From: Geosiphon pyriformis
Taxonomy: Eukaryota > Glomeromycota > Glomeromycetes > Archaeosporales > Geosiphonaceae
Assembly: GCA_016748015.1 (NCBI GenBank)
Contig: JAAOMT010000129.1
Coordinates: 372,001-436,000 of the forward strand
Length of the DNA stretch: 64,000 nucleotides
Reading direction: 5' to 3'
Below, in pieces: positions 1 to 14,197 of this stretch; the first letter of the stretch is position 1, and the number at the start of each line of letters is the position of its first letter. The notes beneath the pieces are model-generated. The model was given only the letters and a program-made list of their open reading frames with translations. It made no database searches and was not told where the DNA came from. The translations under genes were made by a program, and so were the position numbers.

Positions 1-2160
1 AAATACCAAAAAAAGTAAGTTTTTTAATATTTTTATTGGTTTTATATTATTAATATCAATTATAATATTTAATTTTATTTTGATTATAAATTATTATTTT
101 TTGTTTTAAATAATAATAAAAATAATAATAATAATAATATATAGTTAAATTTAATTTAAATTATATTAAATTTTTGAATAAGTAATCATAATATTATTGT
201 AAATATTAAATTAAGTTTGTGTTTCAGTTTTTATTAGTTATAAAAAAATATATATTAAGCTTTTTTTTAATATTTTTTTAATAATATTAAAAATGTTTTT
301 GGTATTTAAATAAAATTTGCTAATTTGTAATAATAAGTTGTTATTTATTTTAAAGTTTTTAAAAATGTTTTTGCTTGTTGGTTAATTTTGATAAAAATAA
401 TATTAAATTTTTTTTAATATTTAAAAAAAAATTATTTTATATTATAATATATTTAAAACCAAGTTAATTAATTTTTTTTTGACTGTATTGTTTTTAAAAT
501 TAGTAATTTGGTTTTTTAAAATAATAACTATACTTGTTTTATTTTTTTGGTTTTTTAATTACTAATAAAAATTTATTATTATTATTTTTAAATATAAAAA
601 TATTTTTAATATTATTATTTTTAAAATTAGTATTTTACAAAAAATTTTTAAGTATTAGTATTATTATAAATATTAAAGTTTAAATTATATGGTTTTTAAT
701 TATAAAACTGTTTTTTTGATTTGTTAAAACTTTTTTTAAGTTTTTTATTATATTTAAAATTTTTATAAATTAATTTATTATTTTAATATATTATATTAAG
801 ATTATTGTTTTTTATGTTAAATATTTTTAATTTTTTCAATATTATTATTAATAAAACATATAAATTTAAGTTAAAAATACTAAAAATTAAGTTGTAAATT
901 CTATTTAATTTGGTAAAATTTATGATTAAAAAAATTGGATTTTTGATAAACTTAATTATTTTTTTTAGCTATTAAAATAAATTTTGCTATAATATTAAGA
1001 CATTTTTTATTTTATTAAAAATTCAGATTTAACATATTTTTAAAATAATAATTGATTTGTTTAAAAGTTTTAATTAGTTTAAAATCAAATAAAAAACTTA
1101 TTTTATAAATTTTTATAATTTTGAAAATTAGGTTTAATTATTATTATTTATAATAAATTGTATTAAATATAAATTACAACAAAAAAAACAATGTTTTTAA
1201 AAAAATATGTAAATATGTGCATAATAAACAGATATTTGTAAATTATTTTGGTAAGATTTAAAATATTAAATGTTTTTAATTTAAAATATTTATTTATTAA
1301 TTTAAGTTTAAATAACTATTTATATACATAATTTATGTTTATAGTTATTTTATATAACTAATATAGTCGATAGAAAGATCATACTTTGTAAAAGCATAAA
1401 AAAAATAAAAATATATATTGTAAAAAATTATTGTAAATGCAAAAATAATAGAAAATAATTAAAAAGTTTTTTAAAAATTGCAAATTATTTAATTTATTAG
1501 AAATATATTTGTTTAATAATATGGTTTCTAAAATATAAATTATAATTCATTTAATATTTAATTATTATATAACTTTAATTTTAATTACAATTAAATTTAA
1601 TTAGTACAATAATAATTTTTAAAAAATTTTTTTTTTCAATTTTTATTAAGATTTTATTACAATAATTTTTTTAGTTTTGTAAAAATTTTTAATATTTATA
1701 AATGATTAAATAATAATTAAATAATAATTAAATAATAAAAAAGTTATTAATATATAAAAATTATAAATTAAATCATAATTAATTTTTATACTTAATTTAC
1801 AATTTTGAATTAAATTAATGGAAAGTGTCATTGGTTTTAAAAAAAATTTTATTATAACAAAATATTACAAATTTTGGGAAATAAAAATGAAACTATTTTT
1901 TCATTATATAAATAATAATAATAATAATAATGATAAAAATAATAACAATAACAATAACAACAATAATAAGTCGGTTGTAAATTACCTTTTTTACAATTTT
2001 CAATATTGTTTAATAAAAATAAATATCTTTATTTCTATTTTTAGTCCAATAATTTATAAATAGTTATAAATATTAGATTAGTATTTATAAATTTAAAATT
2101 AAATAATAAACGTTAATATACCTATATAATAAATTTTTTTTTTATAAATTATCTTTTTTT
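1..2160. other. AT-rich gene-free stretch
   Basis: Almost pure A/T with long T and A runs and no open frame that looks like protein. It resembles the other AT islands of the window, where decayed LINE copies can be recognised, but no specific element could be aligned here. A trinucleotide run is listed separately. Confidence 0.6.
1908..1975. repeat. AAT/AAC trinucleotide microsatellite
   Basis: Imperfect (AAT)n changing into (AAC/AAT)n. The short ORF over it (Asn-rich) is a consequence of the repeat and is not called as a gene. Confidence 0.8.
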
Positions 2161-2631
2161 AAGTATTTAACCCATAAAAAATGGTTCATCAAAAAACCCT
2201 AAAGTTTTCGTTTACTAAGCAAAAATCAAAGTTATATCAAATAAACTTTCATTTTTGAATAGCCAGCCAATATTATGTTAAAAATTTTGCCTTTTGACCA
2301 ACATGAATAAAAAATAAGATGTACTTTTTTCTATTGTTTATTCTACTTTTCGAGAAATTTCAGACTTTAAGTTAAAATTATATTAAATTAAATTATGAAC
2401 ATCCCTAAAAATTGATCGTATTTGATCATAAACATTCTGAATATCAAAGATTTCATTTTTTAACAATAGAAAATGATTAATCAAATTTGGAAACTCCATT
2501 TAGCCCGGAGATAATCATGATAAAAATTCAATATTCAAAAATTCCAAATCCGGAACCATTTGAAGATCCTATTAAAAATAAATCAAAAATCAAAAAATCG
2601 TATCTTCCAAAAAAAATCCAACTTGATCAAA

Positions 2632-4293
<1,662 letters not shown>

Positions 4294-5511
4294 CCTTTGA
4301 AGTTAATTAAATTTTCAATTGAACTAAACTTTAAGTGAACTTTTGTGTTTGTACTTTTATGCCATTTCACAATATCTGCTTGCTTAGCAGAATTATTGAT
4401 TTTCTATTCGATATTTGAGCAAAGTTTTTAAAATTGACTTACTGAATCCATTTCTTGAAAAGTATTCCCATCAATTATTGGAAAAGTATAAAAGAAAAAT
4501 GGCAATACTCAATTTAGGACTTTTCCTCCATACACATTGGAAGCATTTCATATAATCATAAATCATAAACCGCGGGTTATAATATTTAAAACTTTTGTTT
4601 GACAAAACCTTGCACAATCCAATTAAACTCAATATTGACCCAAAATTTTGTTAAAACTTCCTCATTACGTTTTATTAGTGTCCTGTCCTGAAACCCTGAG
4701 GCAATTTTCCAAACTTCTTTGTGAAAAATCCAAATCCTTTTAACTTTTACCACTTTTGCCATTTTTTTATCTTTTTTTAATTATGAAATTTAGAAATGTA
4801 GTAAATGCGGCAAAAAATTTTTTAAGTGTTTATAAGATATAATTTTAAAGGTGTGGAGTCTAAATGAAATTTCGGAAGTTTGACACTCTTATCAAGATAC
4901 AAGTTTTTTCTTGAAAAAACCCCCCCCCCCCCCCCCCCTACCGCTAATCTCTTATCTAGTTTACGAGATCCTTGAATAATTTTATGAATTGGGCTTTGCA
5001 ATCTTTTTTTTTATTCTTGTAAAAAAAACTCCTATTGTTCTATAGTTTTTTTTTTAAAAAATATGTAGTTTAAACCCTGGCTCAAAGAAATTTTCAAAAA
5101 ACAACAGAGAAAACAAAAGGAGAAAAAAAAGAAACTTTGAGTAATTGGGATTCGATCAAAAAGAATGGAATGGTCAGGTCTGGTCTGGTTAATTCCAAAA
5201 TTTCTTATGACTCTAATTAGTGAACAAAAAAATATAACGTTTTCTTTTCTACAAATTTCAAATTAACCATTATTATCTTTATCTTTTTTTTTTGTGCAAA
5301 GATTCAAATTGATTTTTTAACAATATATATTTTTTTACTGGGTTGGTGTAACTGATTAATTATATTCAAATATTTCAGCCATTCAAAATTTCTATAGATA
5401 AAAATGTTCTACAATTAGGAAATGGAATTTTCGGAAACTATCAAAAATTGTATCACAATTAAATTTTCATTGTCAAGATTAAAATTATTATGATATTGCT
5501 AATTTCTTGGC
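4294..5511. other. intergenic region
   Basis: Lies between the 3' end of LYS1 and the 3' end of the minus-strand GFA gene. It probably contains both 3' UTRs. No coding or RNA gene was seen, only homopolymer runs, including the C tract listed separately. Confidence 0.6.
4920..4938. repeat. poly(C) tract
   Basis: An uninterrupted run of about 19 C in an otherwise AT-rich spacer. On the minus strand it is a G run able to form quadruplex structures. The exact length is sensitive to sequencing error. Confidence 0.8.
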
Positions 5512-6495
5512 TTAATCTTTCCAATAACCATTTAGTTTATGCCATTCCTCAATGGATAAATCTGGATACTCATCGAAAAGGTCAGCATTATTAGGCACTG
5601 ACGCCCAGTTCGCCTTATATTTTAACATTATACATATGGGTCGTTTAGCTGGTAGAAGAGGCGTATCAATGGCTGAGGCGAATGGGTAACACTTGAGAAA
5701 GATATAATAAATAAAGACGGGCGAATTAAGAAAATATATAAATAAAGATGCAAATATTAATGAGGAACTACAAACCCATTGAGGCCATAGTGGATGATAT
5801 GCCCATAGCATGGTAGAGCATTCACCACAGAAATGTCTACGATTCCCACTTTAATAAAGTTTATAATAAAATAAATAAATAAATAAATAAATTAGTAGTG
5901 TGTGTTTATTAAAAAATGCTAAATTTCATAAATTTTATTCACCATTCAACTTGTTCATCTTTTGGAACATCTTTATCCTTGATCCCACGGTATATTCTTA
6001 ATTATAGATATAAATTACAGATATATTTAAAAATTGTTCAAAACATCACAATATAAGAGCAATAGGGGAAAGCTTACTTGACAAATTCTGTGCCTTTAAC
6101 TTTCAATGTATCTTTCTGTATATAGTGGTCAATCAAAAGGATGAGTAATAATATAAGTGTCAATCTCAGAATTTGAGCATCAATAAGAAAGATTCACTAC
6201 CTGACCCATGATATTAATAGTATATCCACCACCGCCATTAACTTTTCGACAAATTGAACTGACAAAAGAAGAAAAAATTTATCAAGTTGAATTTTTACAA
6301 ATATTTATAAGAATAAGATCTATTGACCTTTCCCTTAAACCTACATACCAGTAACAATAAAGATATGGAACACTTGTATGAGATTTCACCTAAACATTAT
6401 CAAAATCTAAGGATATTTTCCAAAACTTTTGAATAAGTTCTCTCACATACCGTAAATTTCACTCTCTCGCAATGACACGAGCCTTCAAGTTCCAT
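5512..6495 (-). CDS. GFA / CENP-V domain protein (glutathione-dependent formaldehyde-activating enzyme-like)
   Basis: Small zinc protein of the GFA (Mss4-like fold) family. Seven exons on the minus strand: 6495-6451, 6389-6349, 6258-6201, 6115-6078, 5996-5943, 5848-5776, 5691-5512, joining in frame to 162 aa. The zinc-binding cysteines are visible: CHC at residues 7-9, CYCSIC at 27-32 and CGEC at 86-89. Later conserved blocks are LWAYHPLWPQW and YPFASAIDTP, followed by the typical EYPDLSIEEWH end. Many fungal members are annotated as S-(hydroxymethyl)glutathione synthase, but that activity is not established for most, so the substrate is unknown. At the exon 5/6 junction the model gives Cys79 where a Trp is common, so that splice site is the least certain. 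It is divergent from the desaturase, with 820 bp between the two starts. Confidence 0.9.
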
Positions 6496-7315
6496 GCTAG
6501 TCGATATATATTAAAAAAACTAAAAATAATTATTTCGGATCATTCATCTTTATAATTAAACAAATTAACTAATAAACTTAATTTATGCAATATGAAAGAT
6601 TATCATCAAATAAAATGTTTGATGGATCTCGCAGTCACATCTAGAATTATACAAATTTTTCCTCGAAAAAAAATAATCAGACCAACCACTTTTATAATTA
6701 TTTTAGATCAATGATATTTACTCGCTCTCTCTGACTTTCCATCAATATCCAGTTATTGGTTCGTATTACATAAGAACAGGTTTAACATATTTTGTTACTT
6801 TGCAGGCTGCAGCAAACTAAAAATAAATGAATCTATTTGATGGAACTTCTCTGTATCAGGAGAAATGCACGACTCTCATTGTAACAACTTTTCAAATTAT
6901 AGTAATAGATCAAAGTTATAACAAGTTAAAAACAAGCCAAATTGCGCAAGATCCCTCGGTTTGTTTCTCCCCGAGAATTGGCTTTTATTGTAATGGAATT
7001 ACATAATGTTGAATTTGAATTTTTTTTCCAGAATTTGGAATTGCTTATAATGTATAAATGCCTTGACTTTATTTGAAAAGTCCAACCTTCCCCAGATTGA
7101 CTTCATCCCATCTTTCTTTTTTTTTTTAAATTCTTTTTCCTTTTCTTTTGTTTCCTTTTCTTTTCTTTTCTTTTCTTTCTAAACTCTCGAATTTAAAACA
7201 AAACACCAGATATCAGGGTAAAAAGTCCCTTGCGGAGATGAGTTTATCATTTTTTTTTTTGGAAAACCACCTAGCATACTAATCAAGCTCATTTAACTGA
7301 AACTTCTCTTGAAGA
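6496..7315. promoter_or_regulatory. shared intergenic promoter region of the GFA and desaturase genes
   Basis: Head-to-head spacer of 820 bp. A pyrimidine tract (T/C with repeated TTTTC) at about 7105-7182 lies roughly 135-210 bp upstream of the desaturase ATG. CT-rich tracts of this kind are common in fungal core promoters. No specific factor site is claimed. Confidence 0.45.
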
Positions 7316-9523
7316 ATGCGTTTCAACCCTATTGAGCCTGAAAAGGTTAAACTCGAACTCAAGAAATTTACTTGGGAACAACTTGCTCAGCACAACAAAT
7401 CAGACGACGCTTTCATTGCAATTCGTGGTAAAGTGTATGACGTTACCAATTTTTTAAAACGTCATCCAGGCGGTGAGGACATTTTATTACTAATTGCTGG
7501 GAAAGATGCCACTCAGGTATGTTGAATTTCTTTCAATAATCAAATATCTGATTGTATAACGTTCTTCGACCCCTAAACGCGTTTGATTCACCAGCCCTTT
7601 GAGACGTATCATGAACTTGGAAAGATTGATGCTATACTTAAGTGGGCATTTAGTTTATGCTTTTTTTTATTATACATCACGGACGATAACGCGGATTCGC
7701 TAAATAATATTTTGATTAAGGAAATTTCACGTTGGAACCCTTATTACAACGGAATTACCAACATTTCCGGAAGTTAGTGATTTCTACCGAACTGTCAAAA
7801 AGGTACTAAATTTAACGCGTTTTTATTACCGTTACTTCTATTGCTCTATTCAATTTTTCTTGTTTATACAACAGAGGGTCGAAAATTACTTTATAAAAAA
7901 TAAAATTGATCCAAAGGTAACTTGACCGATCTCTATTAATTTTGTCTTGAATCAAAATTTTTATTATTGATCACGCGTTTATTCTAAAGAACTCGATAGA
8001 CATATGGATCCGATATCTTTGGATTTTTGGATCTTTTCTAGCCTGTTACTATGCACAGCTTTTCGTTCCATATGTGTTGGAAAGAACTTGGCTTCAAGTT
8101 TTCTTCACAATAGGTTTGGGTTTCACTGCAGCTCAAATTGGCTTGAATCCTCTTCACGACGCGTCACATTTTTCTGGTGAGCTTATCATGCATTTCAACA
8201 TGGGTTCAATCAATTATCATTCACTGATTTCATAGCTGACATTATTAGTGACTCATAATCCCTGGATCTGGAAAATCTTGGGCGCTACACACGACTTTTT
8301 TAATGGGGCGTCTCATCTGGTTTGGCAGTATCAGCATGGTCTCGGTCATCACATTTACACAAATATTGCAGGTATAAAATTGCTTTTCATGAATTATCTG
8401 CGGAAAAGATTTTTAATGATCATCCTTTCTAATTCAAAGGTGCTGATCCTGATGTCATGACCGGTAAGAAGACGTGTCTCTTGAATTCCATACAACATGG
8501 AAATTTGGAACTAATTTCAAATTCCCAATTGACTTTTCAGGTGATCCTGATATCCGACGCGTTAAGCCGAGTCAACGATGGTATTCTCATTACTTGAACC
8601 AACATATATTTGTGCCCATTCTTTATGGCTTTTTGGCAGCCAAAGTTCGTATTCAAGATGTCAATATTATCTACCTATTGAAAACTAACGACCATATCAG
8701 AGTCAATCCATTAAATACCTGGCATACCACAATATTTTGGGGAGGAAAGGTGGGTTAATAATATCTTTATCGAAATAAATTTTGGATACTACGTCTATAA
8801 AAACGATTTTAATGAGACTTTCCATCATTAGGCCTTCTTTATCTTTTACCGAATAGTTATCCCTCTGTTCATTTTGCCTGTCAAGAAATTTATCATCTTA
8901 TTCATCATTGCCGATTTTGTCACTTCATATTGGCTGGCTTTAACATTTCAGGCGAATCATGTGGTTGAGGAGGTAGAGTGGTAAGTGATTAAATTTGATC
9001 AAGTCAATTTTATTTTTTCGATTGATTATTTGATCAATCATGGTATCATTATAGGCCTCTTCCAGATTCCACGGGTTTCATAAACAAAGATTGGGCAGAA
9101 ATGCAGGTAAATAGTCCAAAATCTTCAGATTGCAGAATTAAATTTATTCATTAATACTAAAAATGAACGATATTTAAAAGGTGGTCACAACACAAGACTA
9201 CGCTCACGATTCCCCATTATGGACCTCGATTGCTGGTTCGCTGAATTATCAAGCCGTCCATCATCTTTTTCCACAAATTTCCCAGCATCATTACCATAAT
9301 ATCGCCCCCATCGTCAGGGCAACTTGCAAAGAATTTGGTATCCGATTCTTTTATAAGGTATTGAATATCGATAAATCTAAATTTTCTCGCTTTGAAAATG
9401 ATAACTTAGAAATTAATCCTCACCTCAATAACATAGGATACATTTTGGGAAGCACTCTCATCACATATTGAGCATCTTCGACTATTGGGCTTAGAACCAA
9501 TCGATGAACAAAAGACGGAGTAA
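7316..9523 (+). CDS. cytochrome b5-fused front-end fatty acid desaturase (delta-5/delta-6 type)
   Basis: ER membrane desaturase that inserts a double bond between an existing one and the carboxyl end of the acyl chain. Twelve exons: 7316-7516, 7595-7641, 7721-7802, 7875-7916, 7990-8176, 8249-8371, 8440-8463, 8541-8749, 8832-8980, 9055-9106, 9181-9357, 9437-9523, all in frame, 459 aa. The N-terminal cytochrome b5 domain has the heme motif HPGG at 50-53. The three histidine boxes are HDASH (180-184), QHGLGHH (215-221) and QAVHH (396-400). The Gln at the start of the third box is diagnostic of front-end desaturases. Hydrophobic segments fall around 133-152, 160-176 and in exon 9. Exon 7 is only 24 nt. 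The final intron is needed to reach the conserved [14 protein letters not shown] tail. Regiospecificity cannot be read from sequence; a delta-8 sphingolipid desaturase is less likely but possible. Confidence 0.95.
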
Positions 9524-10384
9524 AATATGACCTTTGCGAACAATTGTTAAAATGTACAGGTATATATAGACTAAGTACCGAATAGACTATTGTACGTGAA
9601 AAAATACATTTTTAGATCTCTTTTGTATAATACCACATACAACATAGGATTATAATCTATTTATTCTAGTAAAATTGAGTGATAATTTTTGGACGATTGT
9701 GAAACTTTCACAAACGTTTATGTTTAAGGGGTAGATCTATATACATTAGGAAGACAAAGCAGTGTGATCATTAATAATCAGTCAGATTTTCTGTACCATT
9801 ACTGATGTGATTGACGGCAAAACCGTTTCATAAATGATAAAACGACAGTAAATACCCGATTTTGAAGTAAATCAATAAATAAATTTAAGCCCCTATTTTG
9901 ATGAATCGGCTTTAGAATAATTATTGCATGCTTTTACCGAATGTAGCCTTACCCAAAAATACAATGAAATTGGTAATTTTCAGATTGACAAAATTATTAA
10001 ACTTAACAAAATATAAAATATTTAAATTAATTCATGTATCTTTTTTCAAATCATTTACTTTTGAAACTAAAATTGTTTTTATTGTCTTATAACAATTTTT
10101 TTGTTCAATATATATAAGTAAAATATATATATTAACAATTATATTATTTTTTGTTATACTTGTACTATTTTTTTACAGTTTCTACTTTTTCAAAATCTTT
10201 AATAATTGTAAATGTTTTTTAAATTTAAAATAATATATATATTTTAAATTGTTATGATAAAATAAGATCTTTTCATTATTTATTCTAAATATAACAAAAT
10301 ATTATTTATTGTAATTTTTTTTCATGTTATATTAAATTGGTTCTTTTGTTTTAAAAACTTTATTAGTTTAACAAGTAAGACTTA
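9524..10384. other. intergenic region downstream of the desaturase
   Basis: The first few hundred bases are probably 3' UTR. After about 9950 the composition drops to nearly pure A/T. No gene recognised. Confidence 0.5.
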
Positions 10385-10505
10385 TTTGCTATTTAGTACA
10401 ATACAATAACTAAGTGTTTTAAACTAAACATAAATCACACATTAATTACATATGATTATTTGGACTGATTAAGACAATACTATAAATCTATTATTATAGT
10501 AACTA
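10385..10505 (-). repeat. decayed 3' tail of a LINE (minus strand)
   Basis: Read on the minus strand, this aligns with the 3' UTR of the LINE fragment at 31978-32090. It shares the order of the AGTATTGYCTT, CACATGTAR, CATGWNTYATGTTTAGTTT and GTACTARATAGCAA blocks, with differences largely of C-to-T and G-to-A type. A second copy of the same decayed tail lies at 38310-38420. Confidence 0.65.
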
Positions 10506-11975
10506 CAGTGTGTTGCGAAAAAAATTGGACAAAAATACACATCACAAAACTTGATACAGTTTAACCAATTTTAATTAGTTTAAGTAGTTAAATTAAAAAA
10601 TAAATACTAAGATAAGTGGCTAAATATAATAAATTTTTTTTATGTATTTTATTAATAATTTTTTTAAATAATTTTTTTAAACAATAATACTTTTTAAGCA
10701 AAAAACACAGTGCCAAATCATATTATATTTTTGGAATAAAAAAATATAAGATACAATTAAAATAAAATAATAAACAAATATATTATATTTTATTATTTAT
10801 AATATTCTTAAAAACTCAAAAAAACAAGAATAGTAGAACATATAAATAAAAATAATCAGCCATAAAAAATTAAAAGAAATATATTATAAACATTAAAACA
10901 ATACTTTTATTGAGATTTTTTAATATCTTTAAGAACTTTGAAAATAAAATTAGCAATAATATAAATAATCTTGATTGGAAATTATTTTTCTAAGAAATTT
11001 AGTTGATAAATAATAGTTTTATTTAGTAAATAACACAAGTGAATTTTTTAATATTTTGAATTATAAAAATTCTATTTTCAATATTATTTCTAATTTTTTT
11101 TTAATTTAAAATTTTTTTTGGATATTTATTAAAAATAAAAACTAAAAAATAATTAAAATAAAAGATTAGAATCTAACAAAATTAAACTGTTGAATAAATT
11201 GTTGTTTTTTTTAATATTAAAGCTATTATATATATATATATTTGTTGTTCTATAAGAAAATACATTATAATATTTTTTTAATATTTTAATCTAGTATTTA
11301 CTACTATTACTAATTGGTATTTGTTATTATTACAAGTTAGTATTTGTTGCTATTACAAAATAGTGCTTGTTACTATGTTAATTATTATTTTTTTAATATT
11401 ATTATTGTGGTATATTATAATTTTTTTGTTAAATTTTTAAATTATAACAATAAGAAAAAAATAAGTTTATTTTATAATAGATATTAAAATTTTATATAGA
11501 AATTATTTATGAATATTTATTTAAGATAAAAAAAATATTAAAGAATAAGTAATAATTTTAATAAAACAATAACCCAAAATACACAAATTATTTAATTAAA
11601 GTCTTTTTTAAGAAAATATACTTAAAATTATAGCTTAATTATCTAATAGTTCTAACTTTAATTTTATTAAAAACTTATAGATTATTGTAAAAAAAATATA
11701 AAGAAATATATAATTAAAAATCAAGATAAATTAAAACAATTTATAAAAAAAGTAACAAAATATTTTTTAATCTATTTTAATTGAGTTAATAACATTAATA
11801 AAATATTATTATAAGATAATAATTGCAAATAAGAGAAAAAAATATTATAATAAATCTTTTTTAATAAAATCATGTATTTTTTAGTTTTTTTATAATATAT
11901 AATTTGTATTTTTTGGTGTATTAAATAAAACACAGTAATTAATTTTTTTTGTTCAATTTTTTTTACAATACACTA
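10506..11975. mobile_element. Tc1/mariner-like DNA transposon relic
   Basis: About 1470 bp bounded by inverted repeats: the left end starts CAGTGTGTTGCG, and the right end (reverse complement of 11943-11975) starts TAGTGTATTGTA. Both continue with a poly-A run, then TTGRAC and another A run. The two ends differ only by C-to-T/G-to-A changes. A TA dinucleotide flanks both sides (10504-10505, 11976-11977), as expected for Tc1/mariner target duplication. The interior at about 11630-11690 still shows the ghost of the transposase block normally reading SPDLNPIENLW, with Trp codons turned to stops, Pro to Ser/Phe, Asp to Asn and Glu to Lys. No ORF survives. The repeat copy at 38.4 kb lacks this insertion. 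Confidence 0.8.
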
Positions 11976-12644
11976 TATATTATAAATACCAAAATAAAAA
12001 AAACATAATAAATATGTTTTAAAAAATATACTAAATACTTTACAAACACTTAATAAATAGATAATATTAATTAATAATAAGATAAACAAACTACAAATTA
12101 TAAAAAAAAACAACTATTACTTATTAACATGTTATATTTTTCTAAAATTATTTTATAATTAAATTTAACCAACCAAATATTAATTTAATAACTTATAAAA
12201 CAAAATTTATCAGTTTATATATGTCAATTTTAAATTATTGATTTTTTATCTAACAAATTTTTAAATATGTTAACTAATTTATTATAATTAATTTTAATTA
12301 TTATACCAATAAAAACAACATTATTAATATAAGTTAAAAATAAATATTATTAAGTTTATTTACTTAAAATTAAATTAATAATAATGGTTTTTTTGATTCA
12401 GTTTTTTATTATATTATTTACACTAATTTTAATATAATATAATTTTAAAACCAGATTATTATTAATAATAAAATATTTAAAACTATTTTTTTAAATAAAT
12501 ATTTTAAAACATTATAAATTATTTAATTTTTGTTAATAATAAAATAGTTTATTAATTTAAAAACAATTAGTCAAATATTAGCATTAAAAACAAATTAAAA
12601 AGCATAAAGTTTTAAAATTTTATAATGTTTTTTGGTCTTTAATT
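11976..12644. repeat. AT-rich dispersed repeat, copy of 38430-38540 and 47590-47990
   Basis: The first 120 bases resemble 38430-38540. The part from about 12250 resembles 47600-47990 by shared word order over several hundred bases. It has no coding capacity and is interpreted as old transposon sequence decayed to A/T. Confidence 0.5.
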
Positions 12645-13881
12645 ATATTTGTCTATTTGAACAGTTAGGCTGCTTTGGATGCTTGCAAATCAGAATTAAG
12701 TTTAATTTATCCAGATTTTAGGAATCACTGTTGAGTTGAGTGTCAACACATTGTGAACATTATTAGAAAAAAGAATTTGAGTGTCAGTTAGCACAAAGTA
12801 CAGAACTATTTAGGTGTCATAGGCAATGAACATGCTGATGCACTTGCCGATGTAGCTTCTTTTTCTCCCTGGTATCTTATTCCGTGTGTGAATGAACATT
12901 ATATTTTGGCTGATGGGAATGTTGTTTTTGGTAATTCTAAACATTTTGTTTATGAGATCTTTCAGTCTATTCAACATGCACGTTGGGAGGTTGGTTTGGA
13001 TTCTAGGGTTTTGGATAGTAGTCTGCATTCGGATGTTGATTGGTTTAGGTTATCATTGGTGTGGCATTCAGACTTGTACATGGCTGCTGGCTTTATTAAC
13101 AGATTTACAGCTGGTGTTCACACATATTTCATGAAAGCCCTACACTATTGGTTGCCAGTTGCTGTTCAGAAGCAATTGTATAACAGATGCTATCCCAGTA
13201 TGCTGTGTTTGTATTGTGGTAAGATTAAGGTTTCTGACCATGCTTTTTCTTACGCAGTAGATAATTCTGCTCATTGTTGCTTGTTGGATGCTCATGCCAC
13301 TGCTTGGAGTCTTCTTTCTGGTTGTTTTATTTCTTCTTTAAGTGTTTCTTAACTTTTGTTTTTCTGTGCTTCAAATGTTGCAGTTTGCACAGCTCTTTGC
13401 AAGGACTTTGTTTTTAAGAATTGGCTTCAGAAAGCTGTGTCTGTCTTTGAAGATGCCAAAATAGCTGGTCAAAAGATTATAGAATTTGTGTGTAACTTGT
13501 GTCTTGTCTTTAGGGATGAGATTTGGTTGGTCCATGCTAAGCATTGTGTCTACATAAAGAAGAATGATATGATACCTAGTGACAGTTCGGCTGTAGTTTC
13601 AATTTCAGGACTGTCTGCATTGCTTTCTGTGAGTGTTGTTAAGTTGCTGGGTATTGCTGAGACAGTTGATGTTGGCTTTGATTTTTGTAAGTCTTGTTTG
13701 TTTTTCTCAGATATTGGAGACTCAATCTCAGTGCATATAAGTGTTTAGTGTGGTCCTGATTGGCCCAAGTGGCTGGTTGTGTGTAGAAAATGCATGATTT
13801 ACACCTAGTTTAGATCAATCAATTGATATATTGTACTAGGTAGTGTTTGGACTTCACTCATAAAATGTTAATAAAAAAAAA
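12645..13881 (+). mobile_element. 5'-truncated LINE, ORF2 C-terminus and 3' UTR
   Basis: Begins inside the RNase H region of ORF2 (matching 45600 onward in the copy at 40 kb) and ends with the family 3' UTR and a TAAAATGTTAATAAAA tail. Two open pieces remain, 12888-13352 and 13356-13748. They contain the HXXLPVAV..LYNRCYPS block and the cysteine motif CLYCGKIKVSDH, whose last Cys position has become Tyr. Truncation from the 5' side is typical of target-primed reverse transcription. Confidence 0.88.
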
Positions 13882-13924
13882 TTATATCTAATAAAACAAT
13901 TTTAATACACAAATTATTATTAAC

Positions 13925-14197
13925 TAAAATTTTTAATGGTATGGTCAAGATGCTTAGTATTGTTGAGTCTTTTGCTGTTAGTTTTGGCTATTAAAGATCT
14001 TGTCTTTTTTATTTTGATTTGGGTGGTAATATTTGTGTTTATATAGGTGTATAGTATTGCTTTATTTGGTCTGAGTGATTAGCTACATGTAGTAAGTGCA
14101 TGAGTCATGTTTAGTTTGAACCACTTAGTTTGGCTCTATATACTAGATAACAGTTGGGTTTTATTTATTAAGCTTTAATAAAAATAAAATAAAATTT
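13925..14197 (+). mobile_element. short 3' end of a LINE of the second tail type
   Basis: Only the last few dozen codons of ORF2 and the 3' UTR are left. The tail (CATGAGTCATGTTTAGTTTGA.. TTGGYTCTATRTACTAGATARCA) matches the fragment at 31978-32114 and differs from the tail of the copies at 14.8 and 40 kb. Confidence 0.75.

Noticed and set aside
1818-2063. 81-codon Asn-rich ORF
   Set aside because: Produced by the AAT/AAC microsatellite. No other sign of coding.
5790-5890. tRNA-like ATGGTAGAGCATTC..GATTCCCACT followed by AAAT repeats, suggesting a tRNA-derived SINE
   Set aside because: The stretch is exon 6 of the minus-strand GFA gene. The coding match is exact in frame, and no cloverleaf can be formed.
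7583-7777. 64-codon ORF after desaturase exon 2
   Set aside because: Read-through of exon 2 into intron 2. The frame of the conserved LPTFPE block requires splicing from 7641 to 7721.
9358-9471. Alternative desaturase C-terminus ending at 9471
   Set aside because: It reads into the last intron. Splicing 9357 to 9437 restores the conserved [14 protein letters not shown] ending.
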